From Nostoc sp. FACHB-152 (GTDB lineage: Bacteria > Cyanobacteriota > Cyanobacteriia > Cyanobacteriales > Nostocaceae): 64,000 nucleotides of DNA. A program made the translations under genes and the position numbers. The DNA is taken from contig NZ_JACJRV010000007.1 of the NCBI RefSeq assembly GCF_014697475.1, positions 155,395 to 219,394 on the forward strand, in the 5' to 3' direction. The notes under the pieces are model-generated. The model was not told the origin of the DNA. It ran no database searches and saw nothing but the letters and a program-made list of their open reading frames with translations. Of this stretch, positions 53,973-63,171 are shown one piece after another (the first letter of the stretch is position 1; every line of letters starts with the position of its first letter).

Positions 53973-53978
53973 TGCATT

Positions 53979-55019
53979 ATGACCAAAGTAAATCGCATTC
54001 AATTCCTGCTACCAATCCTATCACCGCTAATAGCGATCGCCTCCGCCCTCATCGTTGGTGCTATCCTCATCATCTTTGCAGGCGCAAACCCTATCACCGC
54101 ATACACAGCCTTATTTCAAGAATCACTCTCAACTTACTTTGGCTTTGGTAACACTCTCACCAAAATGACACCGTTATTATTTACGAGTTTAGGTGTCTTA
54201 GTAGCATTAAAGGCTGGTCAATTTAATATCGGTGGTGAAGGACAAATTTATCTTGGTGCGTTGGGAAGTACGTTAATAGGGTTATATGTGCAAGGCTTAC
54301 CTGCTATTATTCACATTCCCTTGGCTTTGTTAGCAGGATTTATCTTTGGTGCGGTTTGGGGTTGGATACCCGGTTATCTCAAAGCTGTGCGGGGAGTCAA
54401 CGAAGTTATCACAACCCTGCTACTGAATTACATTGCCATAAATTTGATTAGCTACCTCGTCCAAAATCCTTTAAAAGCACCAACCGCACCTAGTCCTTAC
54501 TCACCATTAATTGCCAAGTCTGCCCAATTACCTATTATTCTACCGGGGAGTCTCGCCCATGCCGGAATTATCTTGGCGTTAATTACAGCAGCAATATTAT
54601 GGATATTGTTAGTGCGATCGCCTCTAGGATACCAAATCACTGCCGTCGGATTTAACCCCATTGCTGCCCGTTATGCTCGGATGTCGGTTGAACGCACCAT
54701 TATGTTTGTCATGGCCTTAGCTGGTGGTTTAGCTGGGTTAGCAGGCGCAACTGAAGTAATGGGGTTGAAATATCGCTTATTTGAACAGATTTCACCTGGT
54801 TATGGATTTGATGCCATTGCGATCGCTTTCTTAAGTCGCGGTAATATTGGCGGTGTAGTGCTAACTTCTTTATTTTTCGCCGCCTTGCGTAGTGGTGCGA
54901 ATGTCATGCAACGTAGCGCAGGTGTCCCCGTCACCGTAGTTTATGCTATTCAAGGCTTAACTGTATTATTCATTGCCATCAGCCTCGCCGTAGAAACGCG
55001 AAGGAATGCTAAGGCTTAA
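53979..55019 (+). CDS. ABC transporter permease 1 (NupP/YufP type)
   Basis: 346 residues from the ATG at 53979; an upstream start would read through the Uma2 start. About eight to ten membrane helices, with FNIGGEGQIYLGAL and AVRGVNEVITTLLLNYIAINL, hallmarks of the branched permease family used by nucleoside importers. Pairs with permease 2. Confidence 0.88.
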   Translation: MTKVNRIQFLLPILSPLIAIASALIVGAILIIFAGANPITAYTALFQESLSTYFGFGNTLTKMTPLLFTSLGVLVALKAGQFNIGGEGQIYLGALGSTLIGLYVQGLPAIIHIPLALLAGFIFGAVWGWIPGYLKAVRGVNEVITTLLLNYIAINLISYLVQNPLKAPTAPSPYSPLIAKSAQLPIILPGSLAHAGIILALITAAILWILLVRSPLGYQITAVGFNPIAARYARMSVERTIMFVMALAGGLAGLAGATEVMGLKYRLFEQISPGYGFDAIAIAFLSRGNIGGVVLTSLFFAALRSGANVMQRSAGVPVTVVYAIQGLTVLFIAISLAVETRRNAKA

Positions 55020-55040
55020 CGCAAAGTCTCGCAAAGATTT

Positions 55041-55085
55041 CTCTGCGTTACTCTGCGTTTACCTTAGCGATACTCTGCGTTCAAA
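55041..55085. repeat. 45-bp dispersed repeat, copy 3
   Basis: CTCTGCGTTACTCTGCGTTT at the start and ACTCTGCGTTCAAA at the end, between the two permease genes. Same length as copies at 40823 and 49446. Confidence 0.85.
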
Positions 55086-55091
55086 AATCTT

Positions 55092-56024
55092 ATGAATAAC
55101 CTCAACTTCTTCTCTGATTATCTCGTTGCCAGTCTACATCTCTCTGTCCCCTTAGCTTTTGCTGCCCTAGGCGGATTATATTCTGAACGGTCGGGAGTGT
55201 TAAATATCGCCTTAGAAGGAATGTTACTAACTGGTACTTTTAGCAGTGCAGTAGCTACCTTCTACACCGGGAATGTTTGGGTTGGTGTCTTTGCGGCTGT
55301 GGTAGCAGGGGGTTTAGTAGGTTTACTTCACGCTGTACTATCTGTAAGTTTGCGGGTTGACCAACTAGTATCAGGGTTAGCAATTAATCTTGTAGCTGCT
55401 GGGTTAACGTCATTTTTAGCGCGGTTGGCGTTTAGTGGTGCTAACACTCAAAGATTACCAGGAATTGCACCGTTAATTATTCCCGGTTTAGCTAACATTC
55501 CTGTTTTAGGAATGCTGTTGTTTCAGCAAGATATACTCGTATATTTACTGCTAAGTTTAATTGCTGTTAGTGTATACATTTTATTTCACACTAGCTTTGG
55601 TTTAACCTTACGGGCGGTAGGTGAATATCCGCAGGCGGCGGTCACGTCTGGGATATCAGTATCAATGGTGCGCTACTGTGCTGTAGTGCTGAGTGGCTGT
55701 CTGGCGAGTTTGGGTGGTGCGTACCTAACTTTGGTAGAAATTCGATTTTTTAGCGAAGGGATGAGTGCAGGTAGAGGATTTATTGCGATCGCTGCTTTAA
55801 TTTTTGGTAGATGGCATCCTATAGGTAGTGCTTTAGCTTGTTTGTTATTTGGGGCTACAGAAGCTTTACAGTTACGTATTCAGGCTTTGGGTGCGAATAT
55901 TCCTTACCAGTTTCTTGTTATGTTACCTTATGCGATCGCTCTATTTGCATTGGTGGGATTAGCAGGTAAAGCCACTCCTCCAAAGGCCTTGGGTGTTCCA
56001 TTCAATCCAGAAAATTCTGATTGA
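55092..56024 (+). CDS. ABC transporter permease 2 (NupQ/YufQ type)
   Basis: 310 residues, about eight membrane helices. LGGLYSERSGVLNIALEGMLL and SGLAINLVAAGLTSFLAR are family blocks, and GEYPQAAVTSGISVSMVRY is the ATPase-coupling loop. Completes the BMP/ATPase/permease importer. Confidence 0.88.
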   Translation: MNNLNFFSDYLVASLHLSVPLAFAALGGLYSERSGVLNIALEGMLLTGTFSSAVATFYTGNVWVGVFAAVVAGGLVGLLHAVLSVSLRVDQLVSGLAINLVAAGLTSFLARLAFSGANTQRLPGIAPLIIPGLANIPVLGMLLFQQDILVYLLLSLIAVSVYILFHTSFGLTLRAVGEYPQAAVTSGISVSMVRYCAVVLSGCLASLGGAYLTLVEIRFFSEGMSAGRGFIAIAALIFGRWHPIGSALACLLFGATEALQLRIQALGANIPYQFLVMLPYAIALFALVGLAGKATPPKALGVPFNPENSD

Positions 56025-56345
56025 AACTAAGTACGATTATAAAGATAGTAAAAATTGATAGCTATTTTAGTTGCAGTTAACGCCTGACGAAATGTACACT
56101 TTTTAGTGATGATGTTTGCTAGATATTGCCACTAGCTTGTTATAGTCTACCCTCAACTTCAGCATAGACCATCAACCTAGTGAGTTCAGATTACGAGCTA
56201 ATCCCACTCAAGCCGCACACCGCCGTATGAAGGAAACCTCGTACAACCATCAAAATATTTACCAGAGAACATGACCTCGTTAAAAGCGGGGTCTTTCTTC
56301 GGCTGACAAACAGAAATTGGGTATGTATTCTTATTTAAAGGTAAT
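56025..56345 (+). terminator. 321-bp intergenic region with a terminator at 56273-56293
   Basis: GACCTCG-TTAAAAG-CGGGGTC (one G-T pair) then TTTCTTC ends the importer transcript or is an attenuator for the response regulator. Upstream (56215-56255) is a GC-rich, fold-prone stretch GCCGTATGAAGGAAACCTCG that was not assigned to an RNA family. Confidence 0.6.
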
Positions 56346-56756
56346 GTGCTGCGTATGAATGGACAGCCACTAATTTTGGTTGTAGAACAAAATCTTCATA
56401 CTTTACAACTACTGAATTTTCATCTTAAATCATTAAACTTCTCTTGCATTTGTGCCAAACAAGGAATCAAAGCCTTGATATTAGCACAAACGCATCAACC
56501 TAATTTAATCATGTTAGATATGATGATTTCAGATATCAGTAGCGGACAAGTTATTGATTACTTGAAGCGAGAGCCAAAAACAGCCAAGATTCCGATTATT
56601 GCAATGCTACCTTGGTATTCGGTACAAGAATCACAACGACTTTTTTTAAATGGAACTGACGACTATATTACTAAGCCCTATGATTTTAGCAAATTAGAAG
56701 CTGTTCTTTCTCATCATCTTAATCAGTTAAGTTTTTCAAGTTTGCTTTCGGGATAG
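56346..56756 (+). CDS. Single-domain response regulator
   Basis: 136 residues (GTG 56346; ATG 56355 is nearly as likely). A receiver domain alone: acidic pocket near VVEQN (Glu where Asp is usual), phospho-acceptor Asp in IMLDMM, Thr/Ser equivalent in IAMLPW, and Lys in DYITKPYDF. Replacement of the first Asp pair by VEQN may weaken Mg binding. Its end overlaps the convergent DUF2294 gene by 38 bp. Partner kinase not visible. Confidence 0.85.
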   Translation: MLRMNGQPLILVVEQNLHTLQLLNFHLKSLNFSCICAKQGIKALILAQTHQPNLIMLDMMISDISSGQVIDYLKREPKTAKIPIIAMLPWYSVQESQRLFLNGTDDYITKPYDFSKLEAVLSHHLNQLSFSSLLSG

Positions 56757-57123
56757 ATTCTGGGTTACGCACTTCTGGTAACTGTTTTAAAACGACAATA
56801 ATTCCAGTTCTTCCTGTGGCTAAGTTTGTCTTCGTCATTAAATCAAGAACTGGTTTACCAATCACTTCCTCAAGTAAACTTTGGAGTTGTGTTTTAATGA
56901 TTTTATCCAAAAATAAGCGTACCTGTTCTGCTAAACTTTCATGTCCTCCAGATATTAGTGTACGCTCTACCAAAGTAACAGAGTTCTCTAAAGAAATAAC
57001 CAATTCTGTATCAAAAAAATGACAAAGTACTGGGCTAGGTCTTTGCCCTAGTTGTTCATAATATAAGGCACTGATCCTCTGTGCAATTTCTCTTTCAAGT
57101 TGTCCAATGGTTGGGTGTGACAT
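56719..57123 (-). CDS. DUF2294 protein
   Basis: 134 residues: TIGQLEREIAQRISALYYEQLGQRPSPV at the N-terminus and LLEEVIGKPVLDLMTKTNLATGRTGIIVVL later, the DUF2294 pattern. No membrane segment. The family is widespread in cyanobacteria and Bacillus and its function is unknown. Confidence 0.82.
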   Translation of the reverse strand: MSHPTIGQLEREIAQRISALYYEQLGQRPSPVLCHFFDTELVISLENSVTLVERTLISGGHESLAEQVRLFLDKIIKTQLQSLLEEVIGKPVLDLMTKTNLATGRTGIIVVLKQLPEVRNPESIPKANLKNLTD

Positions 57124-57978
57124 GAATCGGTATCTACGCTTTAAGAATTGTATATTATATTAAACAATTTTAGGTTATTAAACCATTTCTCAAAGTTAAT
57201 TTTACATGAGTCTTATTTAATTTGTAATTATCTAAAAAAAAGAAGATTAATGCTTTTATATGAATTATCCTCCTAACTATATTAGCTTAAACATACAAAA
57301 ACTCTCAATGTATAAACAAGGTTAAGCTAATCAGAGTCTAAAAAGCTATCTAAGTTTTAATCAACCTGTAAAATGCAATGAAAAATTTAATTTTTTCCTA
57401 AGAAAATTACCTCAAAATATCTGAGTATAAATTGTGCTAATTATCAATTATCAAAATATTTTAGGGGTTGTAATTATCATCTTTAAAGCCAATATTTTCA
57501 TCTAATTACACTCCAAAAAATTTATAACAATCAGTGTAGAAGATGTAAATAAAATCTATTGCCTATTGCCTCTCTTCACACACAGTTTGTAAATCAAATA
57601 GGATGGACATATTATCTAAAATATTTTTATTTATAACAAGCAAGGTAAGTTAAAAAATAGCTGTCCTAAGCTAATAATCACTTAATTTGCTTGTTGAGAC
57701 CGCAAGGGGAGCCAGCGCGTTGGGCGGGTTTCCCGACTTGAAGCGACTGGCGTGGCAGGGGAGCAGGTTTGAAGTTTTTCCCTAAAATTCCAATTGTGCA
57801 ACTTGTAAGCACAAAAGCTTACTCAAGGACTCAATCAGTATATTAAAATTATCTATGCGAAAACTCGAAAACTAGATTTTTGCTGACGTTAAAACTAAGC
57901 TATACGCTAGCAACTGAGCATTGCTCTCATCCCAAAGATAGATTTATTGTAGAAATAATTTTTAATGCAGCGTAAAAA
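57124..57978. other. 855-bp gene-free region with a dispersed repeat near 57693-57765
   Basis: AT-rich except for a GC-rich repeat containing GAGCCAGCGCGTTGGGCGGG and GACTTGAAGCGACTGGCGTG, a type seen often between Nostoc genes. Also a short STRR-like CTATTGCCTATTGCC near 57559. No gene recognised. Confidence 0.5.
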
Positions 57979-58015
57979 GGGAAGTAAGTAATCAACTTTC
58001 TGGTTTTTACTTCCC
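57979..58015 (-). terminator. Terminator of the URC operon
   Basis: GGGAAGTAA / TTACTTCCC with a 19-nt loop; on the minus strand it is followed by TTTTTACG. It stands 31 bp after the upp stop. Confidence 0.75.
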
Positions 58016-58046
58016 TCAGGAATTCTATATTTATCAGGCTACATAT

Positions 58047-58682
58047 TTATTTTGTACCAAACAAGCGATCGCCAGCATCACCCAAGCCTGGGATAATGTA
58101 ACCGTGTTCATCTAAATACTCATCAATAGCAGCCGTATAAATCTGCACATCTGGATGAACCTCACAGAAATGTTTAAGCCCTTCTGGGGCGGCTAGTAAG
58201 CAAACAAACTTCATTGATAAAGGGTTAGTAGATTTTAATCTTTCCACAGCAGCAACAGCAGAATTTCCGGTTGCTAACATCGGGTCAACAATAATCATGT
58301 CCCGTTGCTCAACATCGTGGGGAACCTTGAAATAATATTCAACTGGAACTAATGTTTTTGGGTCACGGTATAAACCAATATGGCCTACCCGTGCTGATGG
58401 CATTAATTCTAACATTCCATCTAAAATTCCCTGCCCTGCCCGCATGATAGAAACTAACACCAGCTTTTTATCAGGTGCAAGCACTGGTGCATTCATTGGG
58501 GCTAGTGGTGTTTGAATTTCTTCATATTTAAGAGGTAAATTTCGCGTTACTTCATAACCTAACAACAGACTAATTTCTTTGAGGAGATTACGAAATTTCG
58601 TCGTGCTAGTTTCAACTTTCCGCATCAACGTAAGTTTATGTTGAATTAATGGATGCTCAATAACTGTTACTTGATTTTGCAT
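58047..58682 (-). CDS. upp: Uracil phosphoribosyltransferase
   Basis: 211 residues. PRPP-binding motif [18 protein letters not shown], and uracil-binding [17 protein letters not shown] at the C-terminus. It makes UMP from uracil. Here it is third behind URC1 and URC4, the same trio as yeast URC1/URC4/URC6, in which phosphoribosylation is an early step of uracil breakdown. Confidence 0.93.
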   Translation of the reverse strand: MQNQVTVIEHPLIQHKLTLMRKVETSTTKFRNLLKEISLLLGYEVTRNLPLKYEEIQTPLAPMNAPVLAPDKKLVLVSIMRAGQGILDGMLELMPSARVGHIGLYRDPKTLVPVEYYFKVPHDVEQRDMIIVDPMLATGNSAVAAVERLKSTNPLSMKFVCLLAAPEGLKHFCEVHPDVQIYTAAIDEYLDEHGYIIPGLGDAGDRLFGTK

Positions 58683-58684
58683 TT

Positions 58685-58765
58685 TAGTTATTAGTCATTA
58701 GTTATTAGTCATTGGTCATTGGTCACTTTATTCACAAATGACGAAGGACGAATGACCAATAACAA
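58685..58765. repeat. STRR-like AGTCATT/GGTCATT repeats
   Basis: TTATTAGTCATTAGTTATTA and following TCATTGGTCATTGGTCA are degenerate tandem heptamers, between upp and the URC4 gene; a partly complementary stretch (AATGACCAATAAC) follows, allowing a fold. Confidence 0.7.
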
Positions 58766-60001
58766 TTAAAATACTGTGCCATCACTGTCAATTTGAATAG
58801 GGGGTTGACCACCTTTTCTCAGTTCGGCGGCAATTTTGCGCCCTGCTGTCCAGGTTCCGCCTTGGAGTATTTTCACTAAAGGTAATTCTTCCACACTCAT
58901 ACCTAATTTTTCGCGGACTGTTGCAGCAATTTCATCTAATAAAATCACAGTTAACGCACGCCATTCAACTATTAACTCTGATTCTACTGAATGGGATGAG
59001 TGCAAAATTTCTGGGTCTTTCAGCTTAATTAAACCCAAATCAAGACATAACCCACCATTACGATATTCTGGTAATCCAGTTAGGGCATCTAACTCAGTAA
59101 ATATTAAACCTAGTTCTTGTAATGGTTCTAATAAAGAGTATGTCAACCATTGGGAAAGTTTGTGAAAAGGTACTAACCCATCCTCGCTTACGGCTGAATG
59201 TTGCCATACATCACCAAGATTAACCCCAGCAATTATTAATCTTCCCGGCCAAATATCACTTAGCCCTTCTAAAACAGCACTTAAAACGGTTGTTGCTGCT
59301 AACTGCCCATTTTGCGATTTACCAACAAGATAATTAACTAAATTTCCTGGGCGTGGGTTTTCTTCGCCAAATAAATGCGGGAAAGCAGCCAGCACTTGAC
59401 CTAATTTCTGTAATAATTGCGATCGCCCGCTAATTCCCACTAATGGATTTTCCGCAGTTACCTGAAAACCATCTGCTAATTCTGCCTCGGTGAACCCTTG
59501 CAATTTCACCGCATCCACTTGCGGCAAACCTGACACAGAAAACGCCCCTTGACAAAACATCTGGAAACTAGCAATGGCTAACCCCTCAGAACGCCCCAAA
59601 CTCAAGCCCGTTTCCGGTTCATGATAACGCCAACTATCCCCCGCCCCCGCATCTAACAACACACTAACAATTGCTAAATCAAACTTAGCAATTGCTTGTT
59701 GTAAAGGCGTTAGTCCCGCTAACAAATTAGCCAACTTTGCCAAACGCGGTACACCTTGCGCCTCAAAATGCCGCCAACGACTATGAAACGGAATATCTAA
59801 ATCTGGATACTCAGCGCGTATTACCTCAATTACATAATCTGCCACCCGCCCCAACTGCGACAAATCACAAACAAAGTGACGCGACTTCCCCTCATTCACC
59901 AGCGCAAAAATTTGCCCACAACGTTCCTTTATCGCCCTTGGAGAACGAAGATACTCAATTACTCTCTGTGAACTCTGCGCCTCTGTGGTTAGTTTTTCCA
60001 C
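58766..60001 (-). CDS. URC4-family protein (DUF1688), uracil catabolism
   Basis: 411 residues with GTG start and GGAGG six bases upstream. YLRSPRAIKERCGQI, YPDLDIPFHSRWRHFEAQGV and DSWRYHEPETG are conserved in URC4/Urg3 proteins. In Lachancea kluyveri URC4 is needed for uracil degradation by the URC route; its biochemical step is not firmly known. The first dozen residues (TTEAQSSQR) are encoded by a dispersed repeat, not by family sequence. Lies between URC1 and upp. Confidence 0.88.
   Translation of the reverse strand: MEKLTTEAQSSQRVIEYLRSPRAIKERCGQIFALVNEGKSRHFVCDLSQLGRVADYVIEVIRAEYPDLDIPFHSRWRHFEAQGVPRLAKLANLLAGLTPLQQAIAKFDLAIVSVLLDAGAGDSWRYHEPETGLSLGRSEGLAIASFQMFCQGAFSVSGLPQVDAVKLQGFTEAELADGFQVTAENPLVGISGRSQLLQKLGQVLAAFPHLFGEENPRPGNLVNYLVGKSQNGQLAATTVLSAVLEGLSDIWPGRLIIAGVNLGDVWQHSAVSEDGLVPFHKLSQWLTYSLLEPLQELGLIFTELDALTGLPEYRNGGLCLDLGLIKLKDPEILHSSHSVESELIVEWRALTVILLDEIAATVREKLGMSVEELPLVKILQGGTWTAGRKIAAELRKGGQPPIQIDSDGTVF
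59945..59996. repeat. AACCACAGAGGCGCAGAG-type dispersed repeat forming the URC4 N-terminus
   Basis: On the minus strand AACCACAGAGGCGCAGAG then TTCACAGAGAG, a very common intergenic repeat of filamentous cyanobacteria. Here it lies inside the translated start of the URC4 gene. Confidence 0.75.
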
Positions 60002-60061
60002 CCTTTACCTCCAAAACATAGGGAGTAGTGAAAATTAACTCTACTCCCCACTCCCCTTGCT

Positions 60062-61324
60062 TTATTCCAAAGAACGTCCTTTCACATCCGCCAAACCATC
60101 TGTATCTAACACCTCGCCTGTAGTATAATAACCAGCAGCTTTCTTCGCTTCAATTTCTACCCGCGCATCTTGAGGAATCAAATCTTCAGGTATCGGAATG
60201 CGTTCCACAATTTCAATGCCTGAGTTGGTAATTGCGTTGAATTTCATATTACTCATAGACACCATGCGGTCAATCCGCGTAATGCCTAGCCAATGTAAAA
60301 CATCTGGCATTAATTCTTGGAAGCGCATATCTTGGACACCTGCTACACATTCCGTCCGGGCAAAATAAGCATCAGCGCGATCGCCTCCTTCCTGACGCTT
60401 ACGGGCATTGTATACTAAGAATTTCGTCACTTCTCCCAAAGCCCGGCCTTCTTTACGGCAGTAGACAATAATCCCGACACCGCCCTCTTGGGCAGTTTGG
60501 ACACATACCTCAATCCCGTGAACTAAATAAGGGCGACAGGTACAAATATCCGAACCAAAGACATCAGAACCGTTACACTCATCATGTACGCGCACAGCCA
60601 CAGGTTTATTAGGGTCAGTAATTGCTGCTAGATCCCCAACAATATATACAGTTAAACCCCCAATTGGCGGTAAAAATACTTCCAAATCAGAACGAGTTAC
60701 CAATTCCGGGAACATTCCCCCAGTTTGTTCAAACAACGCCCTGCGTAAATCTCCTTCGGTAATATCAAAACGTTTCGCCACACCTGGTAAATACCACACT
60801 GGTTCTATTGCTGCTTTAGTAACAACTAAATCACCACCAGGTTTCATAATTTTTCCATCTACCTGCAAGCGTCCTTTTGCTACAGCATCTTGCAGTTCTG
60901 GCATATTAATATGCGCCTTTGTGATAGCAATTGTGGGGCGAATATCGTATCCCTTTTCCAAATAAGAAGAGAAAACTTCTGGTGCGATCGCGCCAAACGG
61001 ATCAAGTGAGACAATCTTATTAAGATCACCCCAACTTTCATGGGGGCCAATATGTTCAATAGGGGAAGTATTCGTTAAATCAGCACGGTGATCTGTTTGT
61101 AAAGCACCACTCGCCACCGCTAAAGCCCGGTAAATTGCATAACCACCCGAATGAGTTCCAATTACATTACGATGTGCTTGATTAGTCAGCGTTGCAATCA
61201 CTGGCCCGCGTGCCATTGGGTCAATTACTCCCCAATGAATTGGAATTGGCTTGGGGCCAAAATTACTTGGATGTGATGTGAGAACAATATGCCGGGACAC
61301 ACTATTTGGCTTTGGCATAGTCAT
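60062..61324 (-). CDS. URC1-type GTP cyclohydrolase II-like protein, uracil catabolism
   Basis: 420 residues. A long N-terminal half is typical of URC1. The GTP-cyclohydrolase II-like half has zinc ligands in CNGSDVFGSDICTCRPYL and the following EGRALGEVTKFLVYNARK. URC1 proteins open the ring of a uracil nucleotide rather than GTP; this is known in yeast and inferred here from the gene trio. First gene of the URC1-URC4-upp unit. Confidence 0.9.
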   Translation of the reverse strand: MTMPKPNSVSRHIVLTSHPSNFGPKPIPIHWGVIDPMARGPVIATLTNQAHRNVIGTHSGGYAIYRALAVASGALQTDHRADLTNTSPIEHIGPHESWGDLNKIVSLDPFGAIAPEVFSSYLEKGYDIRPTIAITKAHINMPELQDAVAKGRLQVDGKIMKPGGDLVVTKAAIEPVWYLPGVAKRFDITEGDLRRALFEQTGGMFPELVTRSDLEVFLPPIGGLTVYIVGDLAAITDPNKPVAVRVHDECNGSDVFGSDICTCRPYLVHGIEVCVQTAQEGGVGIIVYCRKEGRALGEVTKFLVYNARKRQEGGDRADAYFARTECVAGVQDMRFQELMPDVLHWLGITRIDRMVSMSNMKFNAITNSGIEIVERIPIPEDLIPQDARVEIEAKKAAGYYTTGEVLDTDGLADVKGRSLE

Positions 61325-61603
61325 AGTTTTTGTAATGTTTTTATGAATTTTTAGCCACTAAGTATTTGTCAACTATCAGCAGTAAGTTTTATTTTTTTAA
61401 ATCTAGTTTCTTAATGACTAATTAATTACAACTCTATTATGTAAACTTTCGTAATAATAGTATTGCTTAATACAATTCATAGCACAAATATTGCTGATAT
61501 TTCATACTAATGTGGAATAAATTTAAAGATGAGGTTAACTGTCACCGTGAAGATAATTTTGTGCGAAAGTTATTAATAAGGTATAAACACTAATCTCAAA
61601 TTC

Positions 61604-62074
61604 ATGGATTCTTTATCTATCAATTCCTTACTTGAAGACTTGAAAAACCCCAATGCTTTAGTTCGGGAACAAGCAACTAAGAAACTATGGCGCATATGGT
61701 TTCAACAGAAGGGAATTCAGGGCTTGGAAAAAATAGACCAAAGTCAAAAATTACTAGATGCTGGTAAAATCACTGAAGCTGAATCAGTGTTAACCGAACT
61801 GATTCAAGAACAACCTGATTTTGCTGAGGCATGGAATCGCCGTGCTTTCCTCTACTACAGCATTGGTAAATATCAAGAATCTTTGGCAGACTGTCAGATG
61901 GTTATCCAAATTAACCCAGTGCATTTTGGCGCATTGCATGGTATGGGCTTATGTTATGCCGCCATTGGACAGTATGTTGATGCGATCAAAGTTTTTAAAC
62001 GTGCTTTAGCGATTCAACCCTATTCTTTAGTCAATCAAAAATTAATTTTAGAATGTACACTCAGACTGAGTTAA
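61604..62074 (+). CDS. TPR protein
   Basis: 156 residues with three or so TPRs (DFAEAWNRRAFLYYSIGKYQESLADCQ, HFGALHGMGLCYAAIGQYVDAIKVF) after a helical N-terminus that could be a HEAT-like start. Cytosolic. Just upstream of the binding-protein gene. Partner unknown. Confidence 0.85.
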   Translation: MDSLSINSLLEDLKNPNALVREQATKKLWRIWFQQKGIQGLEKIDQSQKLLDAGKITEAESVLTELIQEQPDFAEAWNRRAFLYYSIGKYQESLADCQMVIQINPVHFGALHGMGLCYAAIGQYVDAIKVFKRALAIQPYSLVNQKLILECTLRLS

Positions 62075-62133
62075 AACACCTGTCTGAAGTCTACATTTTT
62101 TTGTTTTGTGATCCGTTACTACCCTCAACAACA

Positions 62134-63171
62134 GTGATTCATCGCTTTCATCGCCGCCAGTTTATTCAGTATGGTTCTATCTGTATGGGTAGTAGCCTGC
62201 TAGCTGCTTGCACCAACAGCAACCAACCAGCAAATTCTAGTTCACAGTTAGATAAAGTCAGCTTTGGGACAAACTGGTATGCACAAGCAGAACACGGCGG
62301 ATTTTATCAAGCGATCGCCACTGGTATTTATCAACAGCACGGTCTAGATGTCACCATTAAAATGGGCGGCCCGCAAATACCAAGCGGCACTCAGTTGTTA
62401 GTCGGGGGTGCAGTTGATTTCTTTATGGGGTATGGCATCGATGCGATTAACGCCATTGCCCAAGGAATCCCCAAAATTACCGTAGCGGCCATCTTCCAAA
62501 AAGACCCGCAATGTCTGATCTCCCATCCCAACACAGCAAAAACTCTCGCAGACCTCAAAGGCAAACCAATTTATGTCTCTGCGGCTGCTAATGTCACATA
62601 TTGGCCTTTTCTCAAACTTAAGTATGGTTTCAGCGACGACCAAAAACGCCCCTACAACTTTAATCCCGCCCCCTTCTTAGCCGATAAAACTTCAACCCAG
62701 CAAGGCTACATCACATCAGAACCCTATGCCATTGAAAAACAAGGCGGAATTAAACCAACAGTTTTTTTGCTAGCAGATTATGGTTATTCTACCTACGCCA
62801 CAACTATTGAAACCAAAAAAGAACTAGTAGAAAAAAATCCAGATTTAGTGCAGCGATTTGTTGATGCCTCAATTAAAGGGTGGTACAGCTACCTGGAAAA
62901 TCCCCAACCAGGGAATCAACTAATCAAAAAAGATAACCCCGAAATGACCGATGACCAACTAACTTACGGCATCCAAAAACTCAAAGAATGTGGGATTATT
63001 ACTTCTGGTACTGCTGAACAACAAGGTATTGGCGCAATGAGTGAAGAACGCTGGAAAGCACTCTACGATAGCATGGTCAATGCTGGGGTTTACCAGCCCA
63101 ATGTGAACTATAAGAATGCATTTACCTTACAATTTGTCAATAAAGGAGTAGATTACTACAAAAAATCTTAA
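62134..63171 (+). CDS. NMT1/THI5-type ABC substrate-binding lipoprotein
   Basis: 345 residues from a GTG at 62134, which avoids overlap with the TPR gene; an in-frame start at 62053 would add 27 unlike residues. RRQFIQYG twin-arginine motif and lipobox LLAAC. DKVSFGTNWYAQAEHGGFYQAIATGIY and GGPQIPSGTQLLVGGAVDFF fit the NMT1 group that binds pyrimidines, riboflavin or sulphonates. Next to the URC operon, a pyrimidine is the most likely ligand; this is inference. Confidence 0.8.
   Translation: MIHRFHRRQFIQYGSICMGSSLLAACTNSNQPANSSSQLDKVSFGTNWYAQAEHGGFYQAIATGIYQQHGLDVTIKMGGPQIPSGTQLLVGGAVDFFMGYGIDAINAIAQGIPKITVAAIFQKDPQCLISHPNTAKTLADLKGKPIYVSAAANVTYWPFLKLKYGFSDDQKRPYNFNPAPFLADKTSTQQGYITSEPYAIEKQGGIKPTVFLLADYGYSTYATTIETKKELVEKNPDLVQRFVDASIKGWYSYLENPQPGNQLIKKDNPEMTDDQLTYGIQKLKECGIITSGTAEQQGIGAMSEERWKALYDSMVNAGVYQPNVNYKNAFTLQFVNKGVDYYKKS

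Noticed and set aside
56200..56260. Stretch GCCGTATGAAGGAAACCTCGTAC resembling part of group II intron domain V
   Set aside because: The catalytic AGC triad and the closing GUACGGUUC are not present, and no intron protein or other domains are nearby.
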